Assembly (NCBI GenBank): GCA_914767715.1
Contig: OU612075.1
Span: forward strand, 7,812,001 to 7,876,000
From: Membranipora membranacea
Lineage: Eukaryota > Bryozoa > Gymnolaemata > Cheilostomatida > Membraniporidae
Reading direction: 5' to 3'
Length of the DNA stretch: 64,000 nt
Shown here piece after piece: positions 1-9,700 of the stretch. Under the pieces are notes generated by a model. That model made no database searches and was not told where the DNA came from. It worked only from the letters and a program-made list of their open reading frames with translations. Each line of letters begins with the position of its first letter. Position 1 is the first letter of the stretch. The position numbers and the translations under genes were made by a program.

Positions 1-13
1 TCCTCCAGCACAG

Positions 14-1409
14 AATTCCGCGGGATGTTTATACATAAATCTGGCTATACCCTTACCAACGTCTCAAAAAGTTACAGTAACATCCCAACTAGATCCCGAT
101 GTGTCCACCTCTGTGCGGCATGGGCAGACAGTGCTGAATATTGTCAATCTTTTTCTTACAATAAGGAGACTTTGGATTGTGGTATATCTAATATATTGAA
201 CACGACAAATCAGAATGGTCAGGAAAACAACAAAACACATGTCTATGTTTTAGTTGGTGAGTCTGGCTTGTATGCTGAATTTTTTAAATTTGTTCATCTA
301 CAACTACAACACAGTTTATTGCAGCAAGCAACTATTCTGTACTGTCAAAGTTTCTCTTTTAAATTTGCTGGATTGGAATACAAAGATTCCAAACAACAAG
401 TTTAGATGCCTTTTGGAGTTATTGTCTAATGAGAATTTTCAGTAACAATGCATAAGGTAGCAGTACAAGTTTAGATCAAGTTTGATACATTTGTATGATG
501 TGTATGATATGATATGTATAGACAGTTTTCTGAGCTCTGATTTGGTACTGAGGCATAAATAAGAGCTCAGAAAACTGTCTACTGTACTGTATGATTAAAA
601 GGGGGCACTTTTATTCCCTATCCCAAGGAACAGACAACCTAAAAAACTAAATCCAAACAAAATTATTTTTCTATCACTTAATTCAAATATTCGTCTTGGT
701 TCTGTCTTGGTTTTCCGTATTTGGTACTTTTAACCCACGCCGCATAGGAAAAACCTGCTGAAAGAGGGTTATTTTGAAAACCGCTAATGTGAGGATAAAA
801 ATGATTTTTGATTCAGAGTCTGCATCATTGAAAACCCTGTGAGACAGTGTTTCCAAATCATTGGAGGCGTGAATGTTGATACATCTTAATTTTAGTGACG
901 AAACTCATGAAAGATTCTGCCAAATTGTCCGCAAAACCGGCAGAAAATGCTATAATTGACTATCCAAATACTAAAATTATTTCCCAAACTATGTCCATTA
1001 TGAGTTTTCAATGTTGCAGATTCTGAATCAAAAATAATTTTTATCCTATTGTAAGCGGTTTTCTAGATAACCCTGTTTTCAACACGTTATTCCTATGCGG
1101 CTTGTGTTAAAAGTACCAAACTGGAGAGAGGATAACTCCAAATTGAGGCCTAAATCAGAGCTCAGAAAACTGTTTATACATATCATATCATACATAATAT
1201 ATACATATTTGATACTCACATGTAAATATTCCACAGATTTTGATTCACCTACAAGCCCTCCAAGAACAACAACAACAGCTAATGAACCGTCCACTGAAGA
1301 TGGAGGCACCACAGAAACATCAGAGGCTACAGACGAACAAGTGACAACACAGCCCCCCACCACTCCCTTCATGGTGGGGTATGGTCCCATTCTGTTCGGG
1401 ATAGGATAA
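14..1409 (+). CDS. PAN/apple-domain protein, 3' part (two exons seen; 5' end lies before the window)
   Basis: Exons are 14-256 and 1237-1409, joined in phase 1; the first may begin before the window, because the frame is open to base 1, or at the CAG acceptor at 11-13. Exon 1 has the PAN/apple cysteine pattern: a Cys-x3-Cys pair, then Cys-x-Ser-Phe-Ser-Tyr-Asn and a later Cys. It ends at the donor GTGAGT (257). Exon 2 follows TTCCACAG and encodes a Thr/Ser/Pro/Glu-rich linker of about 45 residues, then a short hydrophobic end and TAA at 1407-1409. PAN domains bind protein or carbohydrate outside the cell, so the product is probably secreted or surface-bound with a mucin-like stalk; the short hydrophobic tail could be a weak anchor. 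A possible AATAAA lies at 1879-1884. The intron carries a fold-back element. Domain call is good; full gene identity is unknown. Confidence 0.6.
475..1215. mobile_element. Fold-back (imperfect inverted-repeat) element in the PAN-gene intron
   Basis: The left part, about 486-835, reappears as an imperfect reverse complement at about 1005-1210. Shared blocks in mirror order are: the tract around AGACAGTTTTCTGAGCTC, a block containing GGTACTTTTAAC and GCCGCATAGGAA, the GGGTTAT..GAAAACCGCT block, and ATTTTTGATTCAGA. The left arm also contains a small second hairpin (AGAGCTCAGAAAACTGTCT at 560-580). No transposase reading frame is visible, so it looks like a non-autonomous element of about 0.7 kb. 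Confidence 0.6.
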
Positions 1410-1561
1410 CAGGATGCTGACTAGGAAGGTTAGCCAGGTCGTAACTTACTATGTTTTAAAGGCCAATTCAGCGATAGGTGGGAGGTTATCATACTACATA
1501 AAATTCTGCTATGAATTTTGGGAAAACACCATTAACCCTAATTTACGTTATCCTTCCACCC

Positions 1562-1685
1562 TAGTTTGATCCATTTGCCTGCATTCAGAGTTACTCTCCC
1601 TCCACTGGTCACGCCGCAGCAGCTTGGCCAGTAGAGGAGGAGCAACTCCGAATGCAGGCAAACCGGTTTAAACTTGTTCTTCTCC
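1562..1685. repeat. GCAGGC-type MITE, copy 1
   Basis: Short palindromic element. The left end reads like GTTTGATCCATTTGCCTGCA followed by a TT(A/G)CTC box. The right end is the reverse complement: GGAGCAACTCC, then AATGCAGGCAAA. The middle carries a short spacer rich in GGCC/GCAGC. The same design recurs at 2198-2330, 17898-18012, 20305-20410, 20882-21005 and 30462-30586, which makes it a dispersed family of roughly 120 bp with no coding capacity. Confidence 0.7.
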
Positions 1686-2197
1686 TAGCCTGCCCTTTTC
1701 CAGTTGCTGTTGCACATGATGTTGCCAGTCTTGCTTTAATTTGATCGAATCTTTGTGTTCCCTTTTGTTCTTTGACATTTGGACCAGTTTTTTTCACATA
1801 TTTTTTGGTTTAATATTTTCACTTCACTAAAAGTAATACATTGTTGCCATCATTAAGTTTCACTCTTGATACAAGAGTAATAAATGTTCAGCTATGTAAC
1901 ATCGCGATATATCATCTTCGTTTCAGCACCAGACTTCATGACCACGTATCTCCATATTTATTTGTGCCACCTGCAAAATAGCATAGCAACAACTTTATTC
2001 AATATGAACTGTTGGAGAAGTATTTGGTACTTTGGTTAGTGTTAACCAAGCATAAACCTCTTAGATGCTGTTGGTCAATCGAGTTAAAAGTGTTTAATAA
2101 AATTTGTCCAATTTCCTGTAACTACAAGTAACAAACTTCATTAAAACACTTGTTCAGACAACTCAAAAAACCACAAAGATCAGTAAGTGAGAATAGA

Positions 2198-2330
2198 TTA
2201 AGTTTGATCCAATATGCCTGCATTCTGGTTTGTTACAATTCAAATGGTGAGCCCAATTAACTCCGTATGAGCTGAGGAGGCAAATCCAAATGCAGGCAAA
2301 TTGGCTCATAATTGATCCTGGGAGGATGGG
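2198..2330. repeat. GCAGGC-type MITE, copy 2
   Basis: Left end AGTTTGATCCAATATGCCTG; right end AAATGCAGGCAAATTGG. It is more diverged in the centre than the other copies, but the termini and their inverted orientation match. Confidence 0.6.
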
Positions 2331-2859
2331 AGAGGTGGAGCTTGCATTCATAAAAATTGACCAATCAGAGCCCTGTATTTGCTCTCAATCATGGGTATTG
2401 GACTGAAATTATTAAGATTTTTTTCAGTCTGACATGACATTATGTAAATGGTTATCTCACTCATATGAGCATTATCTCAGTTATGATTTTATTGCCCCAG
2501 CCTAAATACATACCAACCAATCCATATTTACATAATATCACCTGACATCAAGCACAAGAGCTGATTGCAGCACTGGTAAACATTGAGATTAGCATAAAAA
2601 AACGTCTCATCTAGGTGTTTTTGAACACCTGTGTATCTGCACTAATAATAGCATGTTAACTGGGTGTATTATGACCCTGCCCAACCCAACATACATGTTT
2701 CAGGTTGGAACTCAGGCCTAGTGGTTAGTAATTCATGCCAAAACTGCAATATTAACAAGGATTTTATGGCAAAATAGGGCGAATTTCGCCGCCTTTCTAT
2801 GAGGTATATAGCTTTACTTATGACTTAATAGGCATATAAATATTATTAATACATTTTTG

Positions 2860-3632
2860 AACATGTTAAAGGGCAACCAAGGTTTCAAACAACTTCTCGT
2901 TGATGGCCATTGATTAATAGCAGATTGCACCTTCTGCATGGGGAAAAAGACAAAATATAATTCGGATGATTATTCAGCCAAAATTTTTGTGAAACATTTC
3001 TTCCATCAGGCACTCAAACTCAGCTAAAAGAGAACACCACATAGCAGTTTCCTGTTCCTGTTATTATTTAGCCTGTGCTCTATAATTATTACATCCGAAC
3101 TAGATTTTGTCATTTTCCCTATGCAGAAGGTGCAATCTGCCATTAATCGATGAGAAGTTGTTTGAAACCTTGGTCGCCCTTTAAGAAGAGTCAGAAATGT
3201 ATATTTAATGAAGATATATCCCTCTCTTCTGTATAATCTGATGTTAAAGGGCAACCAAGGTTTCGCAGCAATGCATTAATGGGTAGGAAATAATGTGCTG
3301 GGCAGCATCAGCTTTGTGCATTACGCGATGCAAAACTCAAAGTAGTTGCTGACTCTAAGCTGGGTAACACTTCAGTTTAGGGGAGGTTCCAAGACTTTGC
3401 TGTAATAATTATAGAGCACAGGCTAAATAATAACAGGAACAGGAAATTGCTATGTGGTATTCTCTTTTATCTGAGTTTGAGTGCCTGATGGAAGAAATGT
3501 TTCACAAGAATTCTGGCTAAATAATCATCCGAATTATATTTTGTCTGTTTCCCCATGCAGAAGGTGCAATCTGCTATTAATCAATGACCATCAATGAGAA
3601 GTTGTTTGAAACCTTGGTTGCCCTTTAACTTT
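2860..3632. repeat. Compound inverted repeat (GGGCAACCAAGGTTTC family)
   Basis: The terminal block TTAAAGGGCAACCAAGGTTT occurs at about 2867 and 3245; its reverse complement occurs at about 3165-3183 and 3608-3630. The segments next to these ends are also shared: GCAGATTGCACCTTCTGCAT, the AATTCGGATGATTATT region, and the GTGCTCTATAATTATTA region. The simplest reading is two palindromic units lying side by side in opposite orientation. A single end fragment of the same family is present at 7664-7750. Confidence 0.6.
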
Positions 3633-3720
3633 TAGTTTTCTCAATGGGTTCTTTGTATAGAGTTACCTCCCTCGTGTAAGCCATTGTGTACATATGAGAG
3701 GACAACTTTTCAACAGTAGG

Positions 3721-6700
3721 CTACCTATGATTGTTAACAAAACTGGTGGAGTGCAATCTCCATATATCCCACCCTCCCTGATTGATCCGAGGTGGAAGCT
3801 GAGGAAATTGGGATATCATGCATCTTTTTGGAGCTATAGCCTGGCAAAGGCAATGAAGATAAGTGATATCTAATAATTTAAATTAATTCATTAATTCTAA
3901 ATGCTTTAAAATATCTCCCTTAAAAAAAGCGTAATAATGAAAAAACTTTTGATGCTGTGATTAAATTTTTTTTATATACTTTAATATAATTATTACATTT
4001 ATTATAATTATATTATATTTAATCACGATAAAATTATAATAATATTATATAAATATAGTCATAACTATATAAGTCAATTATATAATTAAATTATATTATA
4101 TTTATTATAATTGATTCTTCTCGCTGTAATTTTCCCACATACCTCTGTTTGGTGATGGTGATGGACTGGGTTGTAGAGGAGGTGGAGGTGATGGATTGGT
4201 AGATTGAGGGGATGTAGGTGGCTGTGGAAACAATGGTCTAGGAGGCTGATTCGGTCTCTTTGTGGGGTCATCATGTGATCTGCTCCTCTTCCTTAGGTCT
4301 GCGTATGTTATCGACTGTTGGGCTGAAAATATAGAGTCTTATTATTTCTATATGATTATTATATCATTTCTTTATCAATTATTACATTATTACTACATTA
4401 TCTATTATATTATTTCTCTATTATTAATTATATTATTTCTATATTTTTTATTATATTTTTTCTATATTATTTATTATAATATTCATGAAATATTTATTAT
4501 ATTATTTATTATCTTACTTCTATATTATTTATTTTATTTTTTTATTCTATCTCTGCCTGGGGAAAAGACTGCTTTTATAGAAATATGTGCATTTATAATA
4601 ATGATACTATTTTTTAACCCTTTTTTTCATGCAAGGCAACTTCATTTTTTTGCAGATATTAATCAGAGTACGTGTACCAGCAACCTTTTTCATACAACTT
4701 TTACAGTTAGTGATAGAAATACAATCAATAAATAAATCAATCAATCAAAAGCAATGTGACAAGGCTTAGTTGATTTGAAACCTCTCAATTTCACTTTAAT
4801 TCATTGGTTTTACACTATGTAATTTTACTAACTTAAACCTGCTTAAGACTGGCCTTCATATTATTTTCATATTGTAGTTGTCTTATCATTCTTCATGCAT
4901 TATCTTTTTTATTATAACTTTATATTTTATTTATTTATTAAATATACATTTATTTTATCTGTTTCTTCATTTATTTTAATCCTTTGAATCTTTCCCATCA
5001 TTCAAAGTTCTTTACTAGTTTTGTTTGCCTTGTTCCTCTTTTCAACTTATCTCAAAGACCCTAGACATCTTTTTTTTTTACGATATTCGTAAACTCTATG
5101 TAACCTTGAACATGTGCATCATGAGCCGGAGGTATGCGCTCATGCTAAATATCAGATATATGCTCATATAGTCCAATAGCTCAATTTTGAAATGAACCCC
5201 CACCACCATAAAAAGATCATACACACAACGTTATCCAAGTAACTATTCTCGATCTCAATAGTATGTGCTGCATAACCTGTAGTTCTAGGGGAGGCAGAGA
5301 GGCACTGCCTCTCATAGAAAGCTAAATAACATGGCCTAAAAACTATAATGGAATATTCCATATCAGAATCAGCTCTTCTGGGATTTCAATCAGCTAATTA
5401 TATTGGGGATGAGATTACTCGTGATATTTCACATTATCCTCGAACATTTGCCTCCCCTTCCATTTTTTCTACACTACGGCCCTGTGTTCCTACCTGTGGG
5501 ATCATCCTTATCTGCTGGCTGTTGGACCATTGACCTTATAACATTCTGGTCCTGTACATGTACATTGAAATCACTCATCATTCCTCCGGTGTCAGCTGCA
5601 GACTTCTGTGATGTGTAATTTCCATCGTCTAGTGTATCGGTATCAACTGGTAATAGGCTGTGAAACATGGAAAAAGAGGTTAACAAAAAATATATATATG
5701 CTGTTTGATCGGACATGCTAAACAGTAATCTGTGTTGAAATTTACTGGCATTCTCAAATCAATAACATTGACGAAGATTCACTTAGACCAATTAACTCCC
5801 TCTCCCCCAAGAAGAACAACAGGACGATAATGACCAATCAGCAATCAGTATCCCTTGAGCTATGTCTGGGACATTTGTCAAAATAAAAATGACCGCCAAG
5901 TGATGAAAACATTATTGAATTTCCAGGGAGAGAGGGAGGTCGTTGTACTGAGATTTCCTAACTTCACTCCCTGTTTTGGAGAATCAGTTTATGCAAATAA
6001 TTTGCCCATGATGAGAATTTTGTGTTTTAGCCTCAATAAGTTATCTTGAGCTATACTGATTTCAATGAGCACACAATTTGCGGTGTGGCAGCTTAGTTCA
6101 AGTTTGATTATGGAAATGCTGTTATGTTGATATGTCAGATTAAGATGGTAATTAGAAAACATATGATTTTGGAAAAGATATTTTGATGGGATTTTGGATA
6201 ATAGTAAATGTTGCAGCATTAACATCCCTAACATCTCTATATGTAGCCATGCATATACAAGAGATATCTACAATAAAGTGATGGGGGCTTGTGGAACCCA
6301 CAAACGTCGCAAACGTCAAAACGTCGCAATCTAGCGTTCCACTAACGTCGCAATCCCAAAAACGTCGCAACGAAGGGTATTTATAACGTCGCAAACCCAC
6401 AAACGTCGCAATTTTTTGAACGTCGCAATAGCTAGAACCCACTAACGTCGCAAATGTCGCAACTCAACAGAAATGCCGAGTTGTCTTCTCATTTGATGCA
6501 AATTGGTGATGATGATTTGTATCGAGAAGTAGATAGGAGAATAGGATTTTCTAAACACTGTGGGGGATTGAATATCAATATTATATATTGTGCTATGGTT
6601 AATTGTTGAGGATTATTCAGGTTACTTGAATCATCTTTTTCACTTTTTGTATTGTTACCTCAGCATCCATCAATGCTGTCATAAAAGGGATGTTAACCAA

Positions 6701-9700
6701 CATATAGCAGATAAAGTGACATACAAATTTGTAATGTGCCTTAATGTTTGATTTAGCCAATGGTTGAAGTCGTCAAGAGGTATTGACACAGGTGGATTGA
6801 GTGCTATATTTTTTTCCTCTTGCTGACATAGCCTTAAGCCATTGATACAAAAAAATTCTTACATCATTTCCATGATGAAATGTTTTGGTTTTTCCCAGAT
6901 GAATCAAGTCAAACTTTTTTTATATCACGTGCCATGTAAGCTTGAGCTGTTGCATTGTAAGGATCGACGATGCTAGGATAAAGGAAACAACCTTTCAATT
7001 TTCATTTCAATGGGAGTTGCTCCCTCACAAATTAAAATAGGATAACTCATAACTATTTTTCTACATCCCACTTATGAGATAAAATGTTATGGTAGACAGT
7101 ATGTCCATTCTTCCTGATTGGACATAAATGAGCCTTGGTTACAAACAGATGCACATGAACTACCATCTGAGAGCCCTGAGTGTGTTTATTGTGAAGTTTG
7201 ATCAATGGAAACAAAAACCTGTGTGCCTAGACAGTATTGTGTGCCATGTGAATATTTTCTCTTATATATATACACACATAAATATTATATATATATATAT
7301 TGTAATATATATATTTTTATATGTATTTATATATAAGATGTAGGAGTTGGCTGACCATGTTTGATTTATTTAACACAATGGATAATCAGTAGAATATTTA
7401 GTTCATTGGCTACAGCAGATCTACTTAGCTCTTTTTTATTTTATTCATTGACCCCTCCTCAATACTATAGGTAGTAGGCAGCCCACCAGACTTGCCAACC
7501 TAATTTTTCCAAAATGAGTACAAAAATTTGCAAAATGCTTTAAAATGCTTACAAAACTCCAGGGTGCCTCAAATGACCAGAAAACGCCCCAAAAGATTTT
7601 TCGCGCTACGCGCGAAAATTGCTATTATCACAGTAAGTAGTCCTTAGTAGCGTAGGAGTTGTAAGGTGCAATCTGCTAATAATAAATGAGAAGTTGTTTG
7701 TTACCTAGCCTGTCTGGACAAGACAGGCTATTTGAAACCCTGTTTGCCAATCCTCCCTGGTTTGCCCTTGAAACACTGGGGCAGGAGATCTGAGTTATCT
7801 CACCCCAACAAGGAGGTAGACAACTTTGTTACTCTGATTAAAGAAAAGTTGAAGTTGGCAGAACCTCCATATTCTACAATGGATTACTTGTTATGTTGTG
7901 TCTCATTGAAGAAAAGTTGCAATTTGGCTCATGCAAAACTTAGACAGGTAAAAAGTCAACTGTAAATCAACATCATGGTTTTCTGCAGCCAATACCAGAT
8001 TTTTAGACTATTATTTAACCATGACAACCAAGTAAACACTAAAGATAAAAGATGCGTTCTTGATTGCCTAATTAGATGAACAGGCGTTTGGAAAACCATA
8101 AATGAGTACAACTAGCGTCTTGCGTTTAAAACTCAATTAGTGTCAAATAAGCGTTTACAAACGCTTTATGCGTACAGGTTGGCAAGTATGAGCCCACTGT
8201 ATGTACAGGTAGAATAGATAGATACTGTTTCACCTGCTGGCTAGATAGAAAAAGTCAGGTTGCATTTTTAGAGGTAGGATAATGGCTTTTGGGTACCCAG
8301 GAGTAGTTGAACTGCAGATTTTATCAATTGATTTCATTACTAAACAAGCAAAATCACGATAAAAAATTTGCTGGCACCTTACCCTGTCTTGACAAGCTTT
8401 GCCGGAGGGGTTCCCTCTCCTTTTAGCAATGCTTGTCGAGACAGGCTACTGTTTGCCATGCTCTTTCAAGATGTAGCACTTTGAAGACCTCTATTTCAGA
8501 GAGTAAACAATAACAAATCAATAAAATTTATGAGGATAACGCATCCCATAATGCATATCTATGGAATTCCCAAACCAAAGTATATTGAGAATTTAAAATT
8601 TGACTTGAATTTTATAGGGAGACTCATATATTATATAACCATGGCCATTAATAATGAGCCCCTATTAAATTCTGTAAATTTGCAGTTGCACTATCATTGA
8701 CCTGCAGTCCACAGTCAAGGTCCCTGCCAATAACTCAAATTTCTTTGACCAGGATATGAGTTGACAATGTGCATTTCAGTCTACAACCTATCGTGGTATA
8801 TTCAAATTTTTATAAGACGTAAACATTGAAAAACGACAAGCTCAAAATCTTGTTCGAAGGTGCTCGAGCAATTGCCATTACGCAATGCAATGTTCTAAAA
8901 TCGCCACCTATTGTATGCTAATGCTTCATATGGTATCCAATTTAGGTTTTATTATCATCGAATTTATATGAAAACCATGAATTTTCATCTTGGGAAAAGC
9001 TCCTTAGCCAGTAGATAAAGGGTGATTCATAAAGAGATGGAGCGGTTCATGCATAAATGATTTCATATTTTTTTCCTATTTCTGGTATTCCAAGTAGTGT
9101 AAAATCATACTTCAAGCATAGCCTATATCAACATGACGGTATATTTCAAGCTTGACATTATTATGCAGATATTCGCCTTACTTGAGCTTAACCCTGATAA
9201 GCATCCCGTATAAGACAGCAGTAATGAATTCTGAGTTTTTCTCTGATAGAAACTGGTACATATCCTTAATTTTTCAACACCCATAGTGTTTTGAAATCAG
9301 TATCCTCTACCAATTGGTATGTCACTTTATCTGCTAGATGTTGATTAGGCTTCCTTTTATGACAGCATAATTTGATTCTGAGGTAACGATAAAAAAAGTG
9401 AAAAAATGATTCAAATGACCTGAAAAATACTCAACAATTATCCATAGCACAATATTATAACGTTGATATTCAACTGCCCACCGTGATTTGAAATTCGTAG
9501 GCTCCTATCTACATCTCGCAACATATTATCATCAGCAATTTGCATCAAATGAGAAGACAACTCGGCATTTTAGTTGAGTTGCGACACTTGCGACGTTAGT
9601 GGGTTCGAGCTATCGCGACGTTTAAAAAATTGCGACGTTTGTGGGTTTGCGACGTTATAATAACCCTTCGTTGCGATGTTTTTGGGATTGCGACGTTAGT

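Larger units (their letters stand above)
1410..3720. other. Intergenic region between the convergent PAN and OCIAD1-like genes
   Basis: No supportable coding exon was found. It holds two copies of the GCAGGC-type MITE (1562-1685 and 2198-2330) and the compound inverted repeat at 2860-3632, listed separately. A tRNA-like scrap (GCCTAGTGGTTAG, near 2716) may be a SINE fragment. The remainder is AT-rich unique-looking sequence. Confidence 0.6.

Noticed and set aside
4262-4735. 157-aa plus-strand open frame
   Set aside because: Made of Ile/Tyr/Leu from an AT-rich tract and overlapping, on the other strand, a well-supported exon (4322-4143).
6152-6442. Minus-strand open frame matching the plus-strand frame at 9641-9922 (shared FWDCDVSGTLDCDV peptide)
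   Set aside because: Both are translations of the same inverted-repeat arm with AACGTCGCAA repeats; no start context, splice sites or domain support a gene.
6295-6465. CRISPR-like array of AACGTCGCAA repeats
   Set aside because: Spacing is irregular, repeats are about 10 bp, and the block is mirrored at 9580-9746; it is the tip of a fold-back transposon in animal DNA.
7732-7965. 77-aa frame (MKPCLPILPG..) inside the hAT-like element
   Set aside because: It starts in a repeat fragment, is short, and shows no transposase or other domain.
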